Shown one piece after another: positions 1 through 7,929 of a DNA stretch of 21,117 bases. The notes below the pieces were generated by a model. That model searched no databases. It worked only from the letters and a program-made list of their open reading frames with translations, and was not told where the DNA came from. The position numbers and the translations under genes are program-made. How positions within the stretch are numbered: the first letter of the stretch is position 1; every line of letters begins with the position of its first letter. The stretch spans positions 1 through 21,117 of the forward strand of contig CAYJIZ010000029.1 in assembly GCA_964370395.1 (NCBI GenBank), read 5' to 3'. This stretch comes from JBGUVL01 sp964370395. Its GTDB lineage: Bacteria > Bacillota_I > Bacilli_A > Erysipelotrichales > Erysipelotrichaceae.

Positions 1-7
1 TATTCAT
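1..7 (-). CDS. Start of a minus-strand gene running off the window
   Basis: Read on the minus strand, an AGAAGGAGAG ribosome site is followed by ATG at 7-5 with 3-nt spacing after TAATC. Only two codons (Met-Asn) are in the window. It lies about 95 nt downstream of the CHAP gene on the same strand with no clear terminator between, so the two may be co-transcribed. Product unknown. Confidence 0.45.
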
Positions 8-101
8 GATTACTCTCCTTCTTTTTTTTATGTCCTTGACTTAGGGTATAGTTTAATCCACCACTCGAACTTTCACACTTTTTCACTACTTTTATCATTT
101 C

Positions 102-1442
102 TTAAAAATAAATAAATCCGATCGGGTTTCCACGTTGTGCACACAAACTTGCATACGACAACGTCGATGTTTGGGTATAGGCAATCGCCGTTTCCAATGA
201 AGTCCCATATCCTAATCCACCACCAGGTGCATTTACATTTCCTTCTGAGATTGTAATGACGCCATCGCCAAATGATTCCACAAAGGCAACATGTCCATAT
301 TGGCCAAATCCCCAAACGATGATCGCATTGGTTCTTGGCGCACTACCTACTGCCAATCCTCTTGCACTTGCTTGGCGATACCAATCTTGTGCATTCCCTG
401 TAGGTAATTTTCCACGTAGATGACTTCCATTCACTTCACTTGCTCTTCCAAAACAATACCATGTACATTGTCCTGTTAAATTCACATTACTAATGACATT
501 ATATGGGGAGCTATAAAATCCACTGTAAAAATTGCGGTTCCAATTTAAACTTCCTGAACCACCGCCACTTCCTCCACCGGTATCACCTGGAGGAGTATCC
601 ACCACTGGTGGAGCTACTGCTGGTGCAGGCATTAAGGATGCATACGAATTCGCATCACTGGATGCGCTATCGCGTTGGGAAGCCAATTGGTTTTGACGAA
701 CTTCTAATTCATTCAATACTCGCTTGCTTTCTTCATGTGCTGCTACTAATGAAACCTTACGCGCATCCAATACATCTTGTTGGGATTGCATGGTTTCTTG
801 AATACGTAATAATTCTTCCTTATCCACATCCAAAGATGCAATTTCTTGATTTAATAAATCAACTTGTTGATTATCGTAATCGGTAATTGTTTTCACACTT
901 TGTGCACGTTGTAAGAAATCTGAGAAACTTTCCGAACCCATGATGAAGTCCAAGTACACATTCGTATTAATCTTGCTTTGCATCGCTACCATTCGTTGTG
1001 CGATTACTTGTTTACGTGCAGCAATCTTTTCTTGTTGCAGTGCTATTTTCTGTTCCACCTCAGCAACACTCACACGCATCGCTTCAATGGAAGCTTGCAT
1101 ACTCGCAATTTCCGCTTCCACATCTGTCACTTTTTGTTGGTACTCGTACGCTAAATCACCTAGCTTTGCCAAATCCCCTTGCATCGCATCGATTTCTTTT
1201 TGCGTATTTGCTGCATCAAATAATTTTTCATTCTTTTTATTATTTAAGTACGCCTTGTATTCATTACAAGTCGCTATCGTTTTTTGATCCGTTGTATATT
1301 GCGAACATACATTTGTCCAATATTGTTCGTTTCCCTCAAAATTAGTCGCTTTAATCTTGCTTTGAAACCCATTATTCAAAACAAATCCAAATACCATACA
1401 AATGGTAAGACCTGTAATTATCTTGTTTCTGTTGATTTTCAT
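102..1442 (-). CDS. Secreted coiled-coil CHAP peptidoglycan hydrolase (PcsB/CwlO-like)
   Basis: A 446-residue exported protein. I start it at ATG 1442, preceded by GGTGAAGCG, rather than at the upstream ATG 1514, because a signal peptide then begins properly (MKINRNKIITGLTICMVFGF). After the signal comes a long Gln/Glu/Ala-rich coiled coil (about residues 70-260), a Pro/Gly/Ser linker (about 270-298), and a C-terminal CHAP domain. Catalytic candidates are Cys326 in GQCTWYCFG, His384 in YGHVAFVE and Glu400/Asn402 in SEGNVN. The layout matches PcsB of streptococci, where the coiled coil docks on FtsEX and the CHAP domain cleaves peptide cross-links during division. Link to FtsEX is inference; ftsEX is not in view. 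Additional cysteines in both the N-terminal part and the CHAP domain might form disulfides. Confidence 0.85.
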   Translation of the reverse strand: MKINRNKIITGLTICMVFGFVLNNGFQSKIKATNFEGNEQYWTNVCSQYTTDQKTIATCNEYKAYLNNKKNEKLFDAANTQKEIDAMQGDLAKLGDLAYEYQQKVTDVEAEIASMQASIEAMRVSVAEVEQKIALQQEKIAARKQVIAQRMVAMQSKINTNVYLDFIMGSESFSDFLQRAQSVKTITDYDNQQVDLLNQEIASLDVDKEELLRIQETMQSQQDVLDARKVSLVAAHEESKRVLNELEVRQNQLASQRDSASSDANSYASLMPAPAVAPPVVDTPPGDTGGGSGGGSGSLNWNRNFYSGFYSSPYNVISNVNLTGQCTWYCFGRASEVNGSHLRGKLPTGNAQDWYRQASARGLAVGSAPRTNAIIVWGFGQYGHVAFVESFGDGVITISEGNVNAPGGGLGYGTSLETAIAYTQTSTLSYASLCAQRGNPIGFIYF

Positions 1443-1547
1443 CGCTTCACCTAATTCACCCTTCCACTTCCATAGTAAGTTATGAGGTTTTCCTTTCCAT
1501 CCATTTCTGCGCAAAAAGTTTTGTTCTATCTATTTTAAACTACTTTT

Positions 1548-1576
1548 ATTATAACAAACATCACAAAACAACTCAA
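1548..1576 (-). promoter_or_regulatory. Promoter of the CHAP gene
   Basis: On the minus strand TTGAGT (1576-1571), a 17-nt spacer and a perfect TATAAT (1553-1548). Transcription would begin near 1541, giving a leader of about 100 nt before ATG 1442. Confidence 0.7.
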
Positions 1577-1699
1577 CGGATGCAAATGGAAGCAATTTTT
1601 ATAAAAAAAGGAAGTGTTTCATTTTTCGCTACCCCAAAGATTGTGCTACTATGAAATTATCTTTAAAAGAAAACGACATACAAAGGGGAAGCGAACACA

Positions 1700-2812
1700 A
1701 TGAAAAAAAGAACAAAGATACTCATCATCACAACTAGTGTACTTGTTACTGCCTTATCTGCTACTTATATTTGGTATGAATTCTTCGCTTTCAATCCAAG
1801 TAAAGTTGAGATCAAAACAAAACGAACAAGCACCAATACAGATGCTGCACTCTACACAAACAAACAGATGATAGAAGTATTGTCTGCTTATCCAAAAGTG
1901 CAAAAAGCAGCGTTTGAGGGAAAGGAAAACGAAACGGATTATGGAATGTATATTATTCCTGGTTTAAAGGCAACAAAGACACTATCCATGAAAACAGGAA
2001 AAGTAAGCATGTGTACATCCATGACACCACAAGGATTAACAATTAGCGAAAAGTACTTGTTGATCAGTGCGTATTGCCATACCAAAGAACACCACTCTGT
2101 CATTTGGGTGATTGACAAACATACACATAAATTTGTAAAAGAAATCATCTTAGAAGGAGATCCTCATGCTGGTGGTATCGCCTATGACAACAAGCACCAA
2201 AATATTTGGGTATGTTCAAAGACTGGCAAAACACCACAACTCGTTGCCTTTTCTTTGGATGAACTAGAACGTTACGATTTCAACAAAGACAAAAAAGCAA
2301 TCCAATACAATCAAATCTTTTCTTTAATCGGATTAAAAGATGCTTCGTTTGTCGGCTATAAAAATGACAATTTATATGCAGGTTACTTTACCCAAAGTGG
2401 AACAAGTGTATTACAGCGTTACCGTATTGATGAAAAAGGAGAGCTAAAAGAAAAAATCGAAAATAGTAGCGATGCGAAAACCGAGATAGCACAAGAACAA
2501 GGTGTCTTTGATATTTCAAACGACATGCAAGGAATGAGCGAATACAAAGACTATGTTATCTTATCGCGATCCAATGGACCTTACAGCGATTCGCATTTAC
2601 TTGTGTTTGATGCAAAGAAAACAAAATTTAATTACGAAGACAAAAACGCCATCCTAAAAATCAAGTTTCCTGAACGCATCGAACAAATCGTTGTTGAAAA
2701 GGACAACCTATATGTGTTATTTGAATCAGCAAGCTATGCTTATCGCCGTTTTGGTAACACGCATATCGATCGTGTTCTTAAGATTGATTTAGCACGCCTA
2801 TTCAGCGAATAG
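1700..2812 (+). CDS. Membrane-anchored extracellular protein, possibly beta-propeller
   Basis: 370 residues, with a single N-terminal hydrophobic segment (about 7-29) after a KKR start, so an anchored or signal-bearing exported protein. The rest is hydrophilic and predicted extracellular. The stretch DPHAGGIAYDNKHQNIWVCS resembles a blade of a YncE/SMP-30-type propeller, and similar 'display a value, then a location' segments recur (LTISEKYLLISAY, DASFVGYKNDNLYAGY, DNLYVLFESASYAYRRFGN). I do not recognise a specific family, and no catalytic motif is evident. It is preceded by AAAGGGGAAGCG at a slightly long spacing and is divergent from the CHAP gene. Confidence 0.7.
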   Translation: MKKRTKILIITTSVLVTALSATYIWYEFFAFNPSKVEIKTKRTSTNTDAALYTNKQMIEVLSAYPKVQKAAFEGKENETDYGMYIIPGLKATKTLSMKTGKVSMCTSMTPQGLTISEKYLLISAYCHTKEHHSVIWVIDKHTHKFVKEIILEGDPHAGGIAYDNKHQNIWVCSKTGKTPQLVAFSLDELERYDFNKDKKAIQYNQIFSLIGLKDASFVGYKNDNLYAGYFTQSGTSVLQRYRIDEKGELKEKIENSSDAKTEIAQEQGVFDISNDMQGMSEYKDYVILSRSNGPYSDSHLLVFDAKKTKFNYEDKNAILKIKFPERIEQIVVEKDNLYVLFESASYAYRRFGNTHIDRVLKIDLARLFSE

Positions 2813-2844
2813 CAAAAAACTTCTTTGTCGCTTCGATAAATTTA

Positions 2845-2878
2845 CAAATCATTCTAGTTGCACTCACAAAATGATTTG
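2845..2878 (+). promoter_or_regulatory. Inverted repeat straddling the -35 box, candidate operator
   Basis: CAAATCATT (2845-2853) and AATGATTTG (2870-2878) are perfect 9-bp inverted arms separated by 16 nt. The left arm lies just upstream of the -35 box and the right arm fills the -35/-10 spacer, the place where a repressor would block RNA polymerase. There is no T-run, so it is not a terminator. The Rrf2 protein encoded at the end of the same operon is the obvious candidate ligand (inference). Confidence 0.6.
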
Positions 2879-2886
2879 GATATAAT
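2858..2886 (+). promoter_or_regulatory. Promoter of the cystine transporter operon
   Basis: TTGCAC (2858-2863), 17-nt spacer, perfect TATAAT (2881-2886). Predicted start near 2893, giving an untranslated leader of about 190 nt ahead of the first transporter gene. A second inverted repeat, TCACATA (2898-2904) and TATGTGA (2914-2920), lies at the start of the leader. Confidence 0.75.
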
Positions 2887-2939
2887 CTGCATGTATATCA
2901 CATATAGGTTATGTATGTGAATAGGTTGGAGGTATGCTA

Positions 2940-2975
2940 ATGAAGTGTTGTTGTAGCAAGAAGTTAAATCAATGA
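2940..2975 (+). CDS. Cysteine-rich leader peptide MKCCCSKKLNQ
   Basis: An 11-codon ORF, ATG 2940 to TGA 2975, with three consecutive TGT cysteine codons (2946-2954) as codons 3-5. A strong GGAGG (2928-2932) sits 7 nt before the ATG. It lies in the leader of an operon predicted to import cystine, and is followed by overlapping hairpins and a U-run before the first transporter gene. Consecutive codons for the operon's own end product are the hallmark of ribosome-mediated attenuation leaders (as with trp and his leaders). Ribosomes that lack Cys-tRNA would stall at 2946-2954 and change the folding downstream. The mechanism is inferred; the ORF, its ribosome site and the Cys codons are directly visible. 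Confidence 0.75.
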   Translation: MKCCCSKKLNQ

Positions 2976-2992
2976 ATACAAATTAACAAACG

Positions 2993-3050
2993 CTTTTTAT
3001 AAAATAAAAAGATTATTTTATATGAGGCGAAAGCCTTTTTTTATTTTATA
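2993..3050 (+). terminator. Attenuator: overlapping hairpins and intrinsic terminator
   Basis: Three pairings compete. Hairpin A: 2998-3007 pairs with 3013-3022 (10 bp, AT-only). Long stem B: 2998-3010 pairs with 3038-3050 (13 bp), so A and B share their left arm and exclude each other. Terminator C: AGGC (3025-3028), GAAA loop, GCCT (3033-3036), followed by seven T residues. A fourth small hairpin, CTTTTT (2993-2998) with AAAAAG (3006-3011), is also possible. Lying between the Cys-codon ORF and the transporter start, this is the expected place for a regulated terminator. Confidence 0.65.
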
Positions 3051-3080
3051 AAACACATTGAAACAAGTGAGGAAAACATT

Positions 3081-3872
3081 ATGAAAAAAATAAAATATTT
3101 AATCGTTGCACTCGTATTTGGATTCGCAGTAAGCGCATGTGCAAGCAGTGATAGCACAACTTCAACATACGATAAAATTATGAAAGACAAAACCATTACA
3201 GTGGCAACAGAAGGTACGTATGCTCCCTTCTCTTACTACAAAGACGATAAGTTAGTGGGATACGATGTCGAGATCATGGAAGCCGTAGCAAAAGAGATGG
3301 GTATCAAAGTTAAATTCATCGAAACAAAATGGGATGGAATGGTAGCTGGATTGGATGCTGGTAAATACGATGTTGTCGCAAACCAAGTAGGCATTACCAA
3401 AGAACGCGAACAAAAATACTTGTTCTCTACCCCTTATACATATTCACAAGGTGTCATCATCGTTGCTGATGACAACAATACGATCAAATCATTTGATGAT
3501 TTGAGTGGGAAAAAAGCAGCGCAAACAATCACTTCAAACTGGGCTAAAACAGCAGAAAAATACGGAGCTGAGATTGTTGGTACCGATGGTTTTGACCAAT
3601 CTATTTCATTGGTTACACAAAAAAGAGCCGATGCAACAATCAATGATAGCACAACGTATTTGGATTACATGAAAAACAAACCGGATGCGAAAGTAAAAAT
3701 CGTAGCACAATCACAAGAAATCTCAACTACTGCATTTCTTATGAGAAAAGATGACAAAGACTTACAAAAAGCAATCGACAAAGCATTAAAAAGCTTACAA
3801 GACAAAGGTGTATTAAAAGAAATCTCAGACAAGTATTTCAATAAAGACATTTCTGTACAATCAGGTCAATAA
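3081..3872 (+). CDS. tcyA: Cystine/cysteine ABC transporter substrate-binding lipoprotein
   Basis: 263 residues. A signal peptide ends in the lipobox VSAC, with Cys20 the lipidation site, so the protein is tethered outside the membrane. The remainder is a family 3 (SBP_bac_3) amino-acid binding fold: TVATEGTYAPFSYY at the N-lobe pocket, GYDVEIMEAVAKEMG, then KWDGMVAGLDAGKYDVVANQVG. The WDGM(V/I)AGLDA...DVVANQV pattern is typical of the L-cystine-binding branch (TcyA/TcyJ/FliY). Ribosome site is GTGAGG at 3067-3072. It heads a four-gene operon and follows a Cys-codon leader, which independently supports a cystine or cysteine substrate. Other polar amino acids cannot be excluded from the sequence alone. 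Confidence 0.85.
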   Translation: MKKIKYLIVALVFGFAVSACASSDSTTSTYDKIMKDKTITVATEGTYAPFSYYKDDKLVGYDVEIMEAVAKEMGIKVKFIETKWDGMVAGLDAGKYDVVANQVGITKEREQKYLFSTPYTYSQGVIIVADDNNTIKSFDDLSGKKAAQTITSNWAKTAEKYGAEIVGTDGFDQSISLVTQKRADATINDSTTYLDYMKNKPDAKVKIVAQSQEISTTAFLMRKDDKDLQKAIDKALKSLQDKGVLKEISDKYFNKDISVQSGQ

Positions 3873-3874
3873 TT

Positions 3875-4540
3875 ATGGACGCTAGGATTATTGAAATCAT
3901 CATCGATTCTTTTGGGAAAATTTTAATTCCTGGATTAGTCTACACGATTCCTTTAACATTGGTTTCTTTTTCCATCGGTTTACTTATCGCGATCTTTAGC
4001 GCGAGTGTACAAATCGCGAATATCCCCATCTTAAAACAATTAAGTAAATTTTATGTATGGGTATTTCGCGGTACACCCTTATTGGTTCAAATTTTTATTA
4101 TCTTTTATGGATTACCAAATGTAGGTATCTTATTGGATCCTATTCCTGCTGCCATTACTGCCTTCTCATTAAATGTGGGAGCGTATGCTTCAGAAACAAT
4201 TCGTGGTTCTATTTTAGCCATCGACAAAGGACAAGAAGAGGCAGGCTTGATGGTAGGAATGAATTATTTCCAAGTGATGTATCACATCATCCTGCCCCAA
4301 GCTTTACGTAATGCGATTCCTGCTTTATTCAATACGTTTATCAGTCTATTAAAGGACACTTCATTGGCAGCGAATATCACGGTGAGTGAAATGTTTATGG
4401 CAACCCAACGTATAGTTGCGACAACCTATGAACCATTGGTATTGTATTTGGAAGTCGCATGTATTTATTTGTTTTTCTGTAGTGTATTAAGTGCTCTACA
4501 ACGTTACTTAGAACGTCGCTATGAATTGAAAGCGGGATAA
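3875..4540 (+). CDS. tcyB: Cystine ABC transporter permease
   Basis: 221 residues, a polar amino-acid (HisM/GlnP) type permease with about five membrane helices. The conserved cytoplasmic coupling loop reads GQEEAGLMVGMNYFQVMYHI and then ILPQALRNAIPAL, the EAA motif that contacts the ATPase. The upstream segment FRGTPLLVQIFIIFYGLP is likewise family-typical. Starts 2 nt after the binding-protein stop, with only a weak ribosome site (AGGTCA), so translation is probably coupled. Confidence 0.88.
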   Translation: MDARIIEIIIDSFGKILIPGLVYTIPLTLVSFSIGLLIAIFSASVQIANIPILKQLSKFYVWVFRGTPLLVQIFIIFYGLPNVGILLDPIPAAITAFSLNVGAYASETIRGSILAIDKGQEEAGLMVGMNYFQVMYHIILPQALRNAIPALFNTFISLLKDTSLAANITVSEMFMATQRIVATTYEPLVLYLEVACIYLFFCSVLSALQRYLERRYELKAG

Positions 4541-4552
4541 AGGAGAGACACT

Positions 4553-5302
4553 ATGATCAAAGTAGAAAATGTAAGAAAAAGCTTTGGTGACAACCATGTA
4601 TTAAACAATATCAGTATGCATATCAAAGAAGGAAGCACCATCGCAATCATCGGTCCTAGTGGAAGTGGGAAATCTACTTTTTTAAGATGTTTAAACCGAT
4701 TAGAAAAACCAGATAGTGGAACGCTTTTCATCGATGACGAAGTGTTTGACTTAGCCACGTTAAGCAAAGCCAAGATAAGTGATGTCAGAAAAAAATCAGC
4801 AATGGTATTTCAACACTACAACTTATTCGCAAACAAAACCGTTATCGAGAACATCACACTAGCACTAAAAATCGTAAAGAAGATGAACAAAGCAAGCGCG
4901 AATGAAATCGCACTTGAACTTTTGGATAAAGTTGGTTTACTCGATAAAAAAGATGCTTACCCTTCCACATTATCAGGTGGACAAAAGCAACGTGTAGCCA
5001 TCGCAAGAGCCTTAGCACTTCGTCCAAAGTTGATGTTGTATGATGAGCCAACTTCATCACTGGACCCTGAACTAGTAAACGAAGTTTTATCACTAATTAA
5101 AACAATCGCAAGCGAAAACATCACTTCTTTAATTGTCACTCACGAAATACAATTCGCAAGAGATGTGGCTGATCATGTGGTGTTTATCGATGGTGGAGAA
5201 ATCATTGAAGAAGGAAGTCCATCTATCTTATTTAGCCAACCAAAGAAAGAACGAACAAAACAATTTTTAAACAAATACATCACTACAACAATAAGTGAAT
5301 AA
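4553..5302 (+). CDS. tcyC: Cystine ABC transporter ATP-binding protein
   Basis: 249 residues with all ABC ATPase elements in place: Walker A GPSGSGKST (34-42), Q-loop Gln87 in VFQHYNLF, signature LSGGQ (140-144), Walker B LMLYDEP with Asp164/Glu165, and switch His197 in VTHE. Closest in pattern to GlnQ/TcyC/TcyN polar amino-acid transport ATPases. It has its own ribosome site, AAGGAGAG, 12 nt after the permease stop. It supplies energy for uptake through the neighbouring permease. Confidence 0.9.
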   Translation: MIKVENVRKSFGDNHVLNNISMHIKEGSTIAIIGPSGSGKSTFLRCLNRLEKPDSGTLFIDDEVFDLATLSKAKISDVRKKSAMVFQHYNLFANKTVIENITLALKIVKKMNKASANEIALELLDKVGLLDKKDAYPSTLSGGQKQRVAIARALALRPKLMLYDEPTSSLDPELVNEVLSLIKTIASENITSLIVTHEIQFARDVADHVVFIDGGEIIEEGSPSILFSQPKKERTKQFLNKYITTTISE

Positions 5303-5334
5303 TCATTGTTGTGTTGATGCACAAGGGAGGGCTT

Positions 5335-5760
5335 ATGAAATTTTCAACAAAATCGAAATATGCTTTATCAGCAATGATTTTATTAGCAGAAAATGACCAA
5401 TCAAAATCATTGCTAGCCCTTTCTCAAGAGTTGCATATTTCTAAAATATATTTGGAACAAGTATTTGCACAATTAAAAAGAAGCGATCTTGTCGTTTCCA
5501 TCAAAGGTCCCAAAGGGGGATATCGCTTAGCATCGAACAGCAAAAATATTACGATGCTCCATATTATCAAAGCGATGCAACCTTCTTTACTCGATTGTGA
5601 AGAAACAGCGACAAGCAATATTGAAATTATTGTTTCTCAGTGTATTTTTGAACCTTTTCAAAATACGATTACGCAGTTTTTTGAAAACATCACACTACAC
5701 GATTTGAAAGAAAAATTAGACCAGATCAACTTCTCGCAAAACTTCATGTATTACCTATGA
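5335..5760 (+). CDS. Rrf2-family transcription regulator (CymR-like)
   Basis: 141 residues from ATG 5335. This start has a perfect GGGAGG 4 nt upstream, unlike the ATG at 5311. The N-terminal winged helix reads MKFSTKSKYALSAMILLAEN, then LSQELHISKIYLEQVFAQLKRSDLVVSIKGPKGGY shared out over residues 29-63, which is the canonical Rrf2 layout. Cys88 and Cys103 are present, one short of the three-Cys iron-sulfur motif of IscR/NsrR, so it is more like the cluster-free CymR, the repressor of cysteine metabolism genes in Bacillus and Staphylococcus. It is last in the cystine transporter operon (32 nt after the ATPase), so it probably autoregulates and senses cysteine status. That role is inference. 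Confidence 0.8.
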   Translation: MKFSTKSKYALSAMILLAENDQSKSLLALSQELHISKIYLEQVFAQLKRSDLVVSIKGPKGGYRLASNSKNITMLHIIKAMQPSLLDCEETATSNIEIIVSQCIFEPFQNTITQFFENITLHDLKEKLDQINFSQNFMYYL

Positions 5761-5772
5761 TTTAAAACACAG

Positions 5773-5801
5773 GATAACCAGTAAAATGGTTATCTTTTTT
5801 T
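5773..5801 (+). terminator. Terminator of the cystine operon
   Basis: GATAACCA (5773-5780) pairs with TGGTTATC (5787-5794) around GTAAAA, followed by a run of seven T residues. It lies 12 nt after the Rrf2 stop. Confidence 0.9.
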
Positions 5802-5924
5802 ATGTTGTTTTTTTCTCTTGCAAACCCTCTGTTTTCCAATTGGAAAACAATGTTAAAAAAGACCTTTTTCGTTTCCTAAAATTTTCCAAAAATCCTCTAT
5901 TTAAGACTGTTTTTTTAAAATATA

Positions 5925-5954
5925 TTGACATATTTTAAAGTTCTTTGTTATGTT
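5925..5954 (+). promoter_or_regulatory. Promoter of the surface-protein gene
   Basis: TTGACA (5925-5930), 18-nt spacer, TATGTT (5949-5954). The 5802-6061 gap holds nothing else I can name. It has an AAGGAGGG (5971-5978) not followed by a usable start, which can pair with CCTTTT shortly downstream as a weak 6-bp hairpin in the leader. Confidence 0.6.
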
Positions 5955-6061
5955 AAAAACAACAAAGAAAAAGGAGGGTAAAAACACCTTTTATTGGTAA
6001 AAAATAACAATCATTTTTAGACAAAAAATAACCAAATATTTTAAGAGAAAGAGGATGAAAA

Positions 6062-7738
6062 ATGAGAAAGTTTACAAAAATTTTAGTTAGCATTTGCATT
6101 GTATACACATTCTTATTTTCACTATCCACAGTGAAAGTGAAAGCAGATACACCAAGTTCAATCCAACTTGAAACTTCTGTTGCCTATACTTACAAAATAG
6201 TGCATGGCCCTTCTGGAGACTATTATGAACGACAGTTTTTTAATACCATACAAGAAACAATCGATTTCGCCAAAGGCCAATCATTGCAATCGGGCAATAG
6301 TAACGCATACCAAAAAGGATACGGAATCTACCTATTAAAAGATTTCACCTTAGAAAAAGATTACATATTGCCAGCAAAAGACTGTGCAAATAACATAAAT
6401 ATTCGAGTAGGTGATTTTTTTGGAGCAAATCTTGGCTTACCTAGTATCCAACCAACAACAATCACTATTGATTTAAATGGGCATTACATCGATGGAAACA
6501 AAGAAAACTTCAAATATGATGGACAGGGATTGAACGGCTATGCTGCCATCATTTTGTCTGGCGATAAACATGGCACTACGTATGATGTCACGTTAAAAGA
6601 TTCCAAGGGTGGCGGGTATGTTTTTGGTAGTGGAAGCGGACTTCACGTCCTTTCTGGTGCCACTTTAAACTTTAACAGTGGAACTGTTCACGCAAAAGCA
6701 CAAGCCACTACTGATAATATCACTTCACCAACTGCATATGGTATATATTCTGAGTCAGTCGTAAATTTAAATGGTGGCAAAATTGATATGTTTAACTTAC
6801 CACAAGAAGGACCAGACACACGCTATTTATTCACCTCTGGATGCGCCAACTTCTATAATGCAGTACTTAACTTCAATAGTGGAAGTATTATAACAGACCT
6901 ATATGCAATTTATGAAGATACAGCTCACACCTACCTTTCAAAAGATGCGTATTACGAAGGTTATGTATATAGCGAAACACCAATCACGACTTTTCATACC
7001 CCTGTATCCTATTTACCAATCAATTATAATAAAACCGAACAGACTTTTGACTTATCCATATATCGTTACAGTCATTTCATCCCATATGATGATGTAGTAT
7101 ACGAAATTGTCAATGTCCAAGATGCAACAAAAGCAAATCTCACAACGCTACCGCCCATTTCTAATGTACGAATGGAAGGTGCTATTTTAAAATTCGATTA
7201 TGATACAACAACCGACCTAAGTAAAAAAATAATATTTGAAATAAAAATGTATCCACAATCCACTATAGACGATGTGGATAAAGATAACTTTGCAATACCC
7301 TTTACAGTTGTAACAGAAATGGTTGCCCCTCACACAATTGTCGCAAGTGCTGAAGCAAATGGAACCATCTCACCTATCGGTACCACTAAAGTTGCAGATC
7401 AAGCAAACCAAACCTACGTATTGACTCCTAATGATGGATACAAAGTAAAAGAAGTATTAGTTGATGGCATTAGCGTTGGTGCTCTTGATTCCTATACTTT
7501 CCAAAGCGTTAGCAGCGATCATGAAATACACGTTACCTTTGCAAAGATAGAAACCCCAGCAACACCAACCAAACCCAATGGAACACAACCACCTCAACCA
7601 ACAAGCAAACCATCTTTAAAACAAGAAAGTCCGAAAACCTTTGATACAAGTAACACAGCACTTTCATTCGCATTATTACTCTTTTCTTCTCTTGCTTTGT
7701 TATTTATTTCGATTAGTTCAATAAACAAGCAAAAGTAA
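6062..7738 (+). CDS. Secreted surface protein with beta-repeat stalk and C-terminal membrane anchor
   Basis: 558 residues. The signal peptide ends near VKA-28. Residues of about 90-300 carry repeated 'TLNFNSGT', 'VNLNGGKI', 'VLNFNSGS' turns, like a right-handed beta-helix seen in adhesins and pectate-lyase-type folds. A bacterial repeat domain (Flg_new/InlB-B-like) occupies about 425-495, with ANGTISPIG, LTPNDGYKVKEVLVDG and SYTFQSVSSDHEIHVTF. Next comes a Pro/Thr/Lys stalk (496-521), then SPKTFDTSN, a hydrophobic helix and the basic tail INKQK. That end looks like a sortase sorting signal, but the usual LPXTG is replaced by SPKTF. Likely displayed on the cell surface; binding partner unknown. 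Start ATG follows AGAGGATGAAAA. Confidence 0.75.
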   Translation: MRKFTKILVSICIVYTFLFSLSTVKVKADTPSSIQLETSVAYTYKIVHGPSGDYYERQFFNTIQETIDFAKGQSLQSGNSNAYQKGYGIYLLKDFTLEKDYILPAKDCANNINIRVGDFFGANLGLPSIQPTTITIDLNGHYIDGNKENFKYDGQGLNGYAAIILSGDKHGTTYDVTLKDSKGGGYVFGSGSGLHVLSGATLNFNSGTVHAKAQATTDNITSPTAYGIYSESVVNLNGGKIDMFNLPQEGPDTRYLFTSGCANFYNAVLNFNSGSIITDLYAIYEDTAHTYLSKDAYYEGYVYSETPITTFHTPVSYLPINYNKTEQTFDLSIYRYSHFIPYDDVVYEIVNVQDATKANLTTLPPISNVRMEGAILKFDYDTTTDLSKKIIFEIKMYPQSTIDDVDKDNFAIPFTVVTEMVAPHTIVASAEANGTISPIGTTKVADQANQTYVLTPNDGYKVKEVLVDGISVGALDSYTFQSVSSDHEIHVTFAKIETPATPTKPNGTQPPQPTSKPSLKQESPKTFDTSNTALSFALLLFSSLALLFISISSINKQK

Positions 7739-7796
7739 AACATCATCTTCATAACAACACTTAACTTTGCTTGCTATACATTTACATACATACAAA

Positions 7797-7828
7797 AAAG
7801 CGATACATTAGAAATACTGTATCGCTTT
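7797..7828 (-). terminator. Terminator of the tRNA pair (bidirectional stem)
   Basis: AAAGCGATACA (7797-7807) pairs perfectly over 11 bp with TGTATCGCTTT (7818-7828). Minus-strand transcripts meet six T residues (A-run 7794-7799), so it ends the tRNA unit. It may also stop the surface-protein mRNA from the other side, where the T tract is weaker. Confidence 0.85.
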
Positions 7829-7837
7829 ATATTTAAT

Positions 7838-7924
7838 TGGTCGGGACGGGGGGACTTGAACCCCCACGAGGTTGCCCTCAACGGATTTTAAGTCCGTTGC
7901 GTCTGCCTATTCCGCCACGTCCCG
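7838..7924 (-). tRNA. tRNA-Leu (anticodon UAA)
   Basis: Minus strand. Acceptor CGGGACG (7924-7918) pairs with CGTCCCG (7848-7842), discriminator A, encoded CCA (7840-7838). The anticodon arm GGACTTAAAATCC displays UAA, and a long variable arm is present, as in class II tRNAs. T-loop is TTCAAGT. Confidence 0.95.
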
Positions 7925-7929
7925 AATAT

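Noticed and set aside
503..1345. Plus-strand open frames of 115-127 codons inside the CHAP gene
   Set aside because: They lie wholly antisense to a recognisable gene, have no ribosome sites, and show no family pattern.
2893..3080. T-box riboswitch for cysteine ahead of the transporter operon
   Set aside because: The leader is only about 190 nt and lacks the GGTGGNACC T-box sequence; the Cys-codon ORF explains it better.
5971..6061. Small ORF after AAGGAGGG in the surface-protein leader
   Set aside because: The only nearby starts give eight or fewer codons at poor spacing.
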